A DNA stretch of 64,000 nucleotides from Nitrospirota bacterium (GTDB lineage Bacteria > Nitrospirota > Thermodesulfovibrionia > Thermodesulfovibrionales > SM23-35): the NCBI GenBank assembly GCA_014859105.1, contig JACUUX010000004.1, positions 1 through 64,000 of the forward strand. Direction: 5' to 3'. The translations under genes and the position numbers were made by a program. The stretch's first letter is position 1. Each line of letters starts with the position of its first letter. Positions 43,639-51,169 of this stretch are shown here, in pieces. The notes beneath the pieces were generated by a model. That model was not told where the DNA came from. It was given only the letters and a program-made list of their open reading frames with translations, and ran no database searches.

Positions 43639-44541
43639 ATGATATCTTCTATACATGAAATATTGTCTGATATAAGCGTAGAAAGACTGAAAGGTTACGT
43701 TAAATCGATAGAAGGGTTGCGCCATGGCTGGGAAAATTATGACGAGATAGAGAAAAGGGCAAAATTTATTGAAAATACGTTCCGTTCTTTTGAACTCAAA
43801 GTTGAAAATCAGTATTTATCTTTTCACGGAAAAACTTATCGCAACATAATTGCTACAATGGAAGGAATAAAAATAAACAGTGAAAATATCCTTTTAGGTG
43901 CTCATTATGATGCTGCATGGGGCAGTCCAGGAGCTGATGACAATGGCAGCGGAGTAGCTGTATTACTTGAAGCCGCAAATATATTAAGCAAACAAAATTT
44001 TAATAAAACAGTTCAATTTGTTGCATTTACCCTCGAAGAGCCTCAACCTCAAACGATTCATTTCTTGATAGGGAGTGATCATTTTGTGAAGGAGGCAAAG
44101 AAATCAAAAAAAAGATACGAAGCCGTATTTATACTTGAGTCAGTCGGGTATACAGATAAGGCCGAAGGAAGTCAGGTTGTCCCTATCTTTGTAAGGATAC
44201 CGGTACCAAGAAAGGGCGATTTCCTTGGTATAATTGCAAATAGAAGGTCCAGGCACATAATGGACGCTTTTTACAGTATATCAAGGGAATATTCTCCTGA
44301 ACTTAAAATTGTAACATATAAAGTACCCTTATCAGGCCGCATAATACCGGAAACGAGATTCAGCGACCATGCGTCATTCTGGAATTACGGATACCCCGCT
44401 CTTATGCTGACTGATACAGCCATGTTCAGGAATCCTCACTATCATACCCACCGCGACAGTTTTGAAACGCTCGATTTCACTTTTATTTTTAATGTCACCA
44501 AAGCTGTAGTAAGTGTTATATTAATGCTCGGTAATAATTAA
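43639..44541 (+). CDS. M28-family zinc peptidase
   Basis: The 300-residue metallopeptidase carries the metal-binding motifs GAHYDAAWG, GADDNGSG, LEEPQ and a final HYHTHRD. These give two His and the Asp/Glu ligands of a cocatalytic dizinc site. It is the aminopeptidase S/Y type, although no signal peptide is seen, so it may be cytoplasmic. It follows the ubiB remnant. Substrate is unknown. It converges on the L,D-transpeptidase remnant, overlapping by 4 bases. Confidence 0.85.
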   Translation: MISSIHEILSDISVERLKGYVKSIEGLRHGWENYDEIEKRAKFIENTFRSFELKVENQYLSFHGKTYRNIIATMEGIKINSENILLGAHYDAAWGSPGADDNGSGVAVLLEAANILSKQNFNKTVQFVAFTLEEPQPQTIHFLIGSDHFVKEAKKSKKRYEAVFILESVGYTDKAEGSQVVPIFVRIPVPRKGDFLGIIANRRSRHIMDAFYSISREYSPELKIVTYKVPLSGRIIPETRFSDHASFWNYGYPALMLTDTAMFRNPHYHTHRDSFETLDFTFIFNVTKAVVSVILMLGNN

Positions 44542-44702
44542 CAATCCTTAACCAGTCCCCGGTCAACTTTATTAAAAAACCCAGCCTGTCCCGTAACTCT
44601 TGTCACTTCAGGATTCAGATCTTTCACCTTTCCATATATATCTTTATGAACTTCAAGAAATATTCTTCCCTTTTCTGTAATTGCAATTAAGTTTAAATTT
44701 AC
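44538..44702 (-). pseudogene. Remnant of an L,D-transpeptidase C-terminus
   Basis: A frame of about 55 codons without a start reads NLNLIAITEKGRIFLEVHKD, then IYGKVKDLNPE, then VTGQAGFF. The 'GRIFLEVHKD' strand matches the end of L,D-transpeptidase (YkuD) domains. The catalytic HGxx(14-17)SHGCxR part is missing. It converges on the M28 peptidase gene, overlapping its stop codon. It is the last piece of a deleted gene. Confidence 0.45.
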
Positions 44703-44764
44703 ACTGTTATCATAATAGTTGTAAAATAAATTATCTCCGCTAAATAAAAAGGAAGAAACGGCTT

Positions 44765-45403
44765 ATGGTTTATAAAGACAGAAAAGATGCTGGCAAATAT
44801 CTTGCTTCTATGCTGACACAATACAAGGATAGAAAAGATACCATTATACTTGCCCTTCCAAGGGGTGGTGTTGTTGTTGGATATGAAGTTTCAAAGGCTC
44901 TTAACTGTCCACTTGATATTATAATAATAAGAAAAATAGGTTGTCCCGGGCAGCCTGAATTAGCCATAGGCGCGGTTTCCGAGACCGGCACTTTTGTTTT
45001 AAATGAAGATATAATATCAGCCTATGGGGTTCCGGGGGAATATATAGAAAAGGAGATATCTAAACAGAAGAACGAAATATCAAGGAGAAAAACTTTATAT
45101 CGCGATGGAAAAGATATTCCTTCACTTGATGGAAAGACTGTTATTCTTGTCGACGATGGCGTAGCAACAGGTGCAACTATTAAGGCAGCAATATCCACAC
45201 TTAAAAAAGAAAACCTTGCAAGGCTTGTTGTAGCATTGCCTGTTTCATCAATACAGGCAAGCCGGGAGATTAAAAATATTGTAGATGAATGGGTTTGTCC
45301 TGAAACGCCTGAATGGTTTAGCGCTGTTGGTGAGTTCTATCAGGATTTTACACAGGTAAGCGATGAAGATGTAGTAGACATTTTGAAAAAGAAAGTTAAA
45401 TGA
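44765..45403 (+). CDS. Phosphoribosyltransferase-family protein
   Basis: The 212-residue protein has the PRPP-binding loop VILVDDGVATGATIKAA and the N-terminal PRGGVVVGYEVSKAL. It belongs to the phosphoribosyltransferase family in which enzymatic substrates are often unknown; it is not the standard hpt or apt enzyme by length and sequence. The family is often encoded near dienelactone hydrolases or stress genes. It seems to be transcribed alone. Confidence 0.85.
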   Translation: MVYKDRKDAGKYLASMLTQYKDRKDTIILALPRGGVVVGYEVSKALNCPLDIIIIRKIGCPGQPELAIGAVSETGTFVLNEDIISAYGVPGEYIEKEISKQKNEISRRKTLYRDGKDIPSLDGKTVILVDDGVATGATIKAAISTLKKENLARLVVALPVSSIQASREIKNIVDEWVCPETPEWFSAVGEFYQDFTQVSDEDVVDILKKKVK

Positions 45404-45415
45404 TAGAATAACTTT

Positions 45416-45850
45416 TTAAAGTTTCAATAGTGTTAATCCTGATACGGGATCCAGCTCTCTCAGCGCATTGATACCTTCTATCTCGATTATAATAGACTCT
45501 ATAACAAGGAACGTCTCGGAAGTTTCCCTCAGGCAACCAACCTTTACATTATCCCGCTTGCCAAATGCACCATGGAAATGAATTTTAGGGTCTTCCCCGT
45601 GGTAAAAAATTGTACCGATACCGAGCATCTCATGACTTTCATTTATGTCGTTCCATACCGGCCTGGGGGGCATTTCATCCCTTTCAGGACCTACAACAAC
45701 CCTTCCCTTTTTTAACCCTCCTATCAGATAAAAAATTGCATTCTTTACATTTTCTTTTTTTACTATACAAACAAGATTATTAAGAACATCCTCTCTGTCT
45801 TCGAATCTTGAGACTATTATCCTTCCAGCCCTTCCAACCTGATATTTCAT
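45416..45850 (-). CDS. PPC/DUF296-domain protein
   Basis: The 144-residue protein fits the PPC (plants and prokaryotes conserved) domain: FYLIGGLKKGRVVVGP, then HEMLGIGTIFYHGEDP and PKIHFHGAFGKRD. Family members are trimeric and metal-binding or DNA-binding. The HFH motif supports metal coordination. It converges on the phosphoribosyltransferase gene with a 12-base gap. A promoter was not recognised. Confidence 0.85.
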   Translation of the reverse strand: MKYQVGRAGRIIVSRFEDREDVLNNLVCIVKKENVKNAIFYLIGGLKKGRVVVGPERDEMPPRPVWNDINESHEMLGIGTIFYHGEDPKIHFHGAFGKRDNVKVGCLRETSETFLVIESIIIEIEGINALRELDPVSGLTLLKL

Positions 45851-45949
45851 AAAACCTCCTGAAAATATTATAAAGAATCTGCAGTTTCCGGATAAGCTTC
45901 TTTTATTTCATATTTTATAACAACGGAAAGGATCTTTTAATGAAAAATA

Positions 45950-46257
45950 TTGACTGGAATCTAAAACAACCCTTTGAAAGCAATGACGGCTCAATTCTAC
46001 TTCACTATGGGTTGCATTTCCTGAAAATGCTATGGCAGGAACACGGGGATTGAGTTTTTAATAATTTTTAAGGCATTTATACCATCGAGCCTGGGCATTT
46101 TAATATCAAACAGGAAAAAGTCATACGGCCTGTCAATGAAATTCAAAACTGCATCGACCCCGTCATTTACAAGATGCACAAAGTATTTTTCTTCCTCTTA
46201 TTCTTTTTTTATGATAAGACCAAGGTTTTTATCGTCCCCTGCCAAAAGGATGTCCAA
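45950..46257 (-). pseudogene. Degraded response-regulator receiver domain
   Basis: Read on the minus strand in shifting frames, the segment gives DILLAGDDKNLGLIIKKE, an in-frame stop, then FVHLVNDGVDAVLNFIDR and FDIKMPRLDGINALKIIKN. In another frame it gives VPAIAFSGNATH. This order (acidic DD, FDIKMP with the phosphoacceptor D, then the AxSGN strand) is a CheY-like receiver domain. A stop and at least one frameshift show it is dead. No output domain is preserved downstream. Confidence 0.75.
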
Positions 46258-46549
46258 AAAAATTCCCCTTTCGAAAATTCCCTATATTATTGCTTTTATT
46301 ATCTAAATATTTCTTTACTATGTTAATCAATTTTATCTGCTCAATTGTTTTAATCCCTGCAATCTCGGCACAGGTAGTAAATCCCTCTCCAAAGAAAAAG
46401 GATTCACAGTCTTTTATATGCCTATCATCGAATAAGTCCTCAACAGATTGTAAAATTATAGCCTCTGCAAGCTTCGTCAGATAGTTTTTTCTCTTCTTTT
46501 TAATTATGCCTCTGTTGCTTAACTCATTTTTAATGGCTAAAGATATCAT
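46229..46549 (-). CDS. Hypothetical protein (106 residues) from the decaying two-component locus
   Basis: The 106-residue protein (opening MISLAIKNELSNRGIIKKKR, middle CESFFFGEGFTTCAEIAGI) has no domain I recognise. Its last 15 or so codons run into the degenerate receiver-domain sequence in a different frame, so its true C-terminus is altered. It sits between a broken histidine kinase and a broken response regulator, which suggests an original co-function. It may itself no longer be expressed. Confidence 0.5.
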   Translation of the reverse strand: MISLAIKNELSNRGIIKKKRKNYLTKLAEAIILQSVEDLFDDRHIKDCESFFFGEGFTTCAEIAGIKTIEQIKLINIVKKYLDNKSNNIGNFRKGNFFGHPFGRGR

Positions 46550-46669
46550 ATATAAATTACAAGCAAGAATGGTGCCAAATTAGATTATGTTGATTTGACT
46601 ATCTTTAATAACTTGATGAAGGCAAAATTGTGAGGAAAAAAGCCATATTATATGGAATTTTGCCCTGAG

Positions 46670-47077
46670 ATTATAGAGGAAAGGTTATTGTAAAAGTAGC
46701 TCCTTTTCCATTCTCTGAAAATACGTCTATATTGCCTCTATTATCGGAAATCAACTTTTTTTGCTATAGAGACCCCGGGACCTATCCCACCTTTTTCAGA
46801 CCCCGTTGTAAAAAAGGGGTCAAGGATTTTGCTTAGATTAACCTGTGATATACCAGACCCCGTATCTCTGATTTTTATGAATAAATCTTTATCGTCAATT
46901 CCTGTATCTATTGTTAAAGTTCTCCTGTCTTACATTGCGTCAATAGCATTGACAATAATTGACAGTAGGATCTGTCTTAACTCGCCTTCGCTCGCTTTTA
47001 CAGTCGACATAGCTTTGTAATTCTTAATGACTTCAATATTCTTTAATCTACCCTGAAATCCTAAATAGATTAAACCA
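46670..47077 (-). pseudogene. Degraded histidine-kinase ATPase domain
   Basis: The minus strand encodes, with stops and frame changes, RLKNIEVIKNYKAMSTVK, QILLSIIVNAIDAM (N box), IRDTGSGISQ (G1), ILDPFL (F box) and NGKGATFTITF (G2). This is a HATPase_c domain of an NtrB-like kinase. There is a stop after the N box, and more stops near the F box. The dimerisation and sensor domains are missing. It is directly downstream of the FmdB-like gene. Confidence 0.8.
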
Positions 47078-47245
47078 TCAGGATTTTTTACTAGTTTTAG
47101 AATAGAAAAGAGTCAGCTTCTTGTTTACATTGTCGCTTTGACATTTGGAACATCTGATTTTCGGATTTGATTCAAATTCTTTTATCGAAAGAAAAACCAA
47201 GAATTCGCTCCCACAATCTTTACAAATATATTCATAAACTGGCAT
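47078..47245 (-). CDS. FmdB-family zinc-ribbon protein
   Basis: The 55-residue protein reads MPVYEYICKDCGSEFLVF..., with a second CSKC pair, matching the FmdB/CxxC_CxxC_SSSS family, which binds zinc. It has a strong GGAGGGGG site 5 bases upstream. It is intact even though the two-component genes downstream of it have decayed. Its function is unknown; FmdB relatives are proposed transcription regulators near formamidase genes. Confidence 0.8.
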   Translation of the reverse strand: MPVYEYICKDCGSEFLVFLSIKEFESNPKIRCSKCQSDNVNKKLTLFYSKTSKKS

Positions 47246-47302
47246 AAATACCCCCTCCTGTCAATGGCTTAAGAGTATTAAGGATAGTTAGTATATAGAA
47301 TA

Positions 47303-48547
47303 TCATAATATACCTTTTAAATCATCACCCTGTACAGGACCATAAACCGTTAGTGAAAAATATTCCTCTTTAACGAGTTTTTCAGCTAATTCTTTGACCT
47401 GTTTCAATTTTATTGAATCAATCTCCTGTATAATCTCCCCGGGAGAAATATATTTCCCATAATATATTTCCTGCCGGGCTATATTGTTCATACGGCTGCT
47501 TGTTGATTCAAGTCCAAGAATTATATTGCCTTTAAGCTGGTTTTTCGCTCTCTGGAGTTCAGTTTCACTGACGGTATCTTTTAAATTGTTCATCTCTTTT
47601 AATATAAGCTCTAAAACCTCACGCACTTTTTTTCTGCTTACACCGGCATAAACACCCCAAAGACCGGTATCAAAGTATGAGCCTGCAAACGAATATATTG
47701 AATATGCAAGCCCTCTTTTTTCCCTTATCTCCTGAAACAGTCTTGAGCTTACACCCGCACCAAAGATGGTATTAAGAGCAAAGAGGTTATAACGTTCTTT
47801 ACTTGAGTAAGGCAGGCCGTTTACACCCAGACACATATGTGCCTCTGAGAGGTCTTTATTGAATACATCCACTTTATTTTGAAAAGGAGGCGGTTTTCCT
47901 CTTTCAGGTTCTGATCCTCTTCGCAGATCACCGAGATTTTTATCTAAAAGGTTAATTAGTATTCCATGTTCAAAATTCCCTGAACATGATATAACTATAT
48001 CCTTTGTGCCATAATATTTTCGTATATGTGATATAAGATCATCCCGTTTAAATGACCTTATTGTTTCCCTCCTTCCCAGAACTGGCTGACCCAGTCCGGT
48101 ATGTCCCCAGATGGTCTGATTGAAGAGGTCGTGAACATAATCATCGGGTGAATCTTCAACCATTTTTATTTCCTCTTTTACTATCTTTTTCTCTTTCTCT
48201 ATATCTTCTTCCGGAAACGTCGAATTCAGAAAAATATCAGATAATAAATCAAGGCCTTTTTCGAGGTACTCGTCAAGAACCTTTACATAAAATGTTGTTG
48301 TCTCTCTTGATGTGAATGCATTCAGTTCTCCTCCGAGAGAATCAATCTCGAATGCGATGTCTTTTGCACTACGTTTTTTTGTGCCCTTAAAAAACATGTG
48401 TTCGAGGAAATGCGATATGCCATTTTTTTCGGGTGTCTCGTATCTGGAACCAACCTTTACCCAGATACCGAGAACAACTGAACGCATATTCTTTAATGTT
48501 TCCATTACAACCGGCAGCTCATTTGATAAATGTTCTTTTGAAAACAT
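47303..48547 (-). CDS. M16-family zinc peptidase (processing-protease-like)
   Basis: The 414-residue protein has the inverted zinc motif HFLEH (ISHFLEHMFFKGT) and the downstream Glu in the VKEEIKM region, with a second non-catalytic M16-like half. Bacterial PqqL/YmxG-like peptidases act on small peptides or signal sequences. It is located downstream of pnp on the same strand, as in many Gram-positive and related genomes (ymxG-like position). The 103-base gap contains a probable terminator. Confidence 0.88.
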   Translation of the reverse strand: MFSKEHLSNELPVVMETLKNMRSVVLGIWVKVGSRYETPEKNGISHFLEHMFFKGTKKRSAKDIAFEIDSLGGELNAFTSRETTTFYVKVLDEYLEKGLDLLSDIFLNSTFPEEDIEKEKKIVKEEIKMVEDSPDDYVHDLFNQTIWGHTGLGQPVLGRRETIRSFKRDDLISHIRKYYGTKDIVISCSGNFEHGILINLLDKNLGDLRRGSEPERGKPPPFQNKVDVFNKDLSEAHMCLGVNGLPYSSKERYNLFALNTIFGAGVSSRLFQEIREKRGLAYSIYSFAGSYFDTGLWGVYAGVSRKKVREVLELILKEMNNLKDTVSETELQRAKNQLKGNIILGLESTSSRMNNIARQEIYYGKYISPGEIIQEIDSIKLKQVKELAEKLVKEEYFSLTVYGPVQGDDLKGIL

Positions 48548-48593
48548 AATTCAAGTGTACAAATGGTCCAATTCGAACCGGAAAATAATCATA

Positions 48594-48628
48594 AAAAAGA
48601 GGGGATATCCACGATCCATCCCCCCTTT
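48594..48628 (-). terminator. Probable intrinsic terminator after pnp
   Basis: On the minus strand a GGGGGGAT...ATCCCC stem is followed by CTTTTTT, about 25 bases downstream of the pnp stop. The stem is imperfect but the U tract is good. It would separate rpsO-pnp from the peptidase gene. Confidence 0.55.
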
Positions 48629-48650
48629 AGACATAAATCTTATCGCATCC

Positions 48651-50747
48651 CTATTTCTTTCTTACTTTTTCCTGCTCTCTTAATGCTTCTTTCCTTGACA
48701 GGCGAATTCTTCCCAATTTGTCTATTTCTATTACCTTAACAAGAACCTCGTCCCCTTCGTGTATCTCATCTGTCACCTTGTCTATCCTCTTATCTGATAT
48801 CTGTGATATATGAAGTAAGCCCTCTGTTCCCGGGAGGATCTCTGCAAAGGCTCCAAAATCGGTAATCCGTTTCACTTTCCCAAGATATATCTTCCCAATT
48901 TCGGCTTCAGCAGTTATATTGTTTATAATCTCAATCGCTTTTCTTGCGGATTCTACGTCTGGAGAGGCTATATTTATGATGCCGCTATCATTGATGTCGA
49001 TCTTAACACCTGTCTGTTCCACTATGCCGCGAATGACTTTGCCGCCTGTTCCTATTACATCCCGTATTTTTTCCTGTTTAATTTGCATCGTATAGATACG
49101 CGGTGCATTTGCGGCAAGGTTTTCACGATGGGTACTTATTGTCTCACTCATTTTTCCGAGTATAAAAAGCCTTCCCTGCCTTGCCTGTTCGAGCGCCTTT
49201 TCCATTACGTCCCGTGGGATACCGCCTATTTTAATGTCCAGCTGGAATGCTGTAATGCCTTTATCTGTCCCTGTAACCTTAAAATCCATGTCACCAAGAT
49301 GGTCTTCGAGACCGAGTATGTCTGTAAGAATCACTACCCTTTCACTTTCTTTTATAAGTCCCATTGCAATTCCAGCGACATGAGACTTAATCGGTACCCC
49401 TGAATCCATCAATGCAAGAGAACCACCGCATACTGTTGCCATTGAAGATGACCCATTGGATTCCAGGATATCCGATACTATCCTTATTGTGTAAGGAAAT
49501 TCTGTTTTTGTTGGTATAACAGCCTTAAGTGCCCTTTCAGCGAGCATCCCATGACCTATTTCGCGCCTGCCGGGTGATCTTAACGGTTTTACCTCGCCAA
49601 CACTGAAAGGTGGAAAATTATAATGTAACATGAAGGTTTTATAAGTCTCCCCGTCAAGTGAATCTATCTTCTGTTCGTCATCAGATGTTCCAAGGGTAAC
49701 AACTGCAAGACACTGGGTCTCTCCTCTTATAAACAAAGCAGAACCATGTGTCTTTGGAAGAATTCCAACCTCTGCAGTTATTTTCCTTATATCAGTGTTG
49801 CTTCTTCCATCCACCCTTTTATTTTCATTAAGTATCATTCCCCTCACAATATCCCTCTCTGTTTCGTTAAAAACTGCAGCGATATCTATTGTTAAATCCC
49901 TGTCACCGGTGTTTAATTTTTCGATTGCCGCTTCGAGTATTCCGTCAAGGGTTTTCTGTCTCATCAGTTTGTCAGGAATGGTAATGGCTGATTTTATCTG
50001 GTCTAAAGTAAGCTCTGTTACTTTATTTTTTAATTCTTCATATATTACGGGTTCCTGCACTGTTCTTTTTTCTTTTCCTGCAATAGATTGAAGTTCCTTC
50101 TGGACAGCACATATATGTTTTATCTCCTGGTGAGCAATATCCAGAGCTTCAAGAAGGTCAAATTCTGGAACCTCAAGTGCTTCGCCTTCCACCATGACCA
50201 CAGCTTCTTCGGTACCGGCGACCACAAGGTTAAGGTCACACTCTTCAGCTTCCCTTATGTCTGGATTTATGACAAACGAGCCTGCAACCCTTCCAACCCT
50301 TACAGCCCCGACAGGAGATTTAAAGGGAATATCCGAGATTACAAGGGCAGCAGATATGCTTATAATACCGAGTATGTCCGCTATATTTTCATCACCATAT
50401 GATAGAACACTGACAATACCCTGTGTCTCATGATAAAAGCCTTTTGGGAAAAGTGGTCTGATGGGCCTGTCTATAAGACGTGAGGTAAGTATCTCTTTTT
50501 CAGAGGGTCGCCCTTCCCTCTTAAAAAATCCGCCGGGTATCTTACCTGCAGAATAAGCCTTTTCCTGATAATCTATTGTTAAAGGGAAAAAGTCCAGTGC
50601 ATCCCTCTGAGTTTTATCAGCTACGGCTGTAGCAAGAACTACGGTGTCACCATACCTGGCAACTACAGCTCCGTCAGCCTGTTTTGCAACCTTTCCTGTC
50701 TCTAAAGTTAGCTTTTTATTACAAACCTCTATTTCAATTTTTTTCAT
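48651..50747 (-). CDS. pnp: Polyribonucleotide nucleotidyltransferase (PNPase)
   Basis: The 698-residue exoribonuclease has two RNase PH domains (GGFFKREGRPSEKEIL, GRREIGHGMLAERAL), a helical linker, a KH domain (VIGTGGKVIRGIVEQTG) and a C-terminal S1 domain (GKVKRITDFGAFAEILPG). It degrades mRNA 3' to 5' using phosphate. It shares one base with the stop of rpsO upstream, the conserved rpsO-pnp arrangement. Confidence 0.97.
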   Translation of the reverse strand: MKKIEIEVCNKKLTLETGKVAKQADGAVVARYGDTVVLATAVADKTQRDALDFFPLTIDYQEKAYSAGKIPGGFFKREGRPSEKEILTSRLIDRPIRPLFPKGFYHETQGIVSVLSYGDENIADILGIISISAALVISDIPFKSPVGAVRVGRVAGSFVINPDIREAEECDLNLVVAGTEEAVVMVEGEALEVPEFDLLEALDIAHQEIKHICAVQKELQSIAGKEKRTVQEPVIYEELKNKVTELTLDQIKSAITIPDKLMRQKTLDGILEAAIEKLNTGDRDLTIDIAAVFNETERDIVRGMILNENKRVDGRSNTDIRKITAEVGILPKTHGSALFIRGETQCLAVVTLGTSDDEQKIDSLDGETYKTFMLHYNFPPFSVGEVKPLRSPGRREIGHGMLAERALKAVIPTKTEFPYTIRIVSDILESNGSSSMATVCGGSLALMDSGVPIKSHVAGIAMGLIKESERVVILTDILGLEDHLGDMDFKVTGTDKGITAFQLDIKIGGIPRDVMEKALEQARQGRLFILGKMSETISTHRENLAANAPRIYTMQIKQEKIRDVIGTGGKVIRGIVEQTGVKIDINDSGIINIASPDVESARKAIEIINNITAEAEIGKIYLGKVKRITDFGAFAEILPGTEGLLHISQISDKRIDKVTDEIHEGDEVLVKVIEIDKLGRIRLSRKEALREQEKVRKK

Positions 50748-51016
50748 TATTTTCTTATTTCTAAGCGTCCAATCACCTTTTCATATCGTTCTCTGTCGGA
50801 TTTCTTGAGGTAATCAAGCAACTTCCTTCTCTGACTGACGAGCTTTAAAAGGCCCCTTCTCGAATGATGGTCTTTTTTATGTGTTTTGAAATGTTCGGTA
50901 AGATAATTTATTCTTTTACTAAATAAAGCTATCTGTACTTCCGGAGAACCAGTATCATTCTCATGAAGTTTGAAATCGTTTATTATTGAATGCTTCTGAA
51001 CTTTATCAATAGCCAC
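50747..51016 (-). CDS. rpsO: Ribosomal protein S15
   Basis: The 89-residue protein has the S15 signature [20 protein letters not shown] and [18 protein letters not shown] (in two parts). I chose the GTG at 51016, because it gives the usual length (about 89) and has a GGTGG-type site. A TTG six codons upstream would sit over that site. It binds 16S rRNA in the platform of the 30S subunit. It overlaps pnp by one base. The 153-base gap to ppdK probably contains its promoter, but none is certain. Confidence 0.95.
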   Translation of the reverse strand: MAIDKVQKHSIINDFKLHENDTGSPEVQIALFSKRINYLTEHFKTHKKDHHSRRGLLKLVSQRRKLLDYLKKSDRERYEKVIGRLEIRK

Positions 51017-51169
51017 TAATACACCACCTTTCAAAGAATTTTACTAAATTGAAGATTCCCTCGGCAAGACCGCGGGTAATACGCTCGCTAACCATTTAAC
51101 ATTAACACAGATTTCAACGCTCTGTAAAGATAGAGGGTTGCTACTCTATTTTAAAAAATATAAATGATA

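Noticed and set aside
45941-46054. Plus-strand small frame of 37 codons with a fair ribosome-binding site
   Set aside because: It is antisense to the receiver-domain remnant, whose minus-strand translation is clearly homologous to a known fold, and has no similarity to a known protein.
46829-47020. Plus-strand frame of 63 codons in the histidine-kinase region
   Set aside because: The minus strand encodes recognisable N, G1, F and G2 boxes, so this frame is a shadow.
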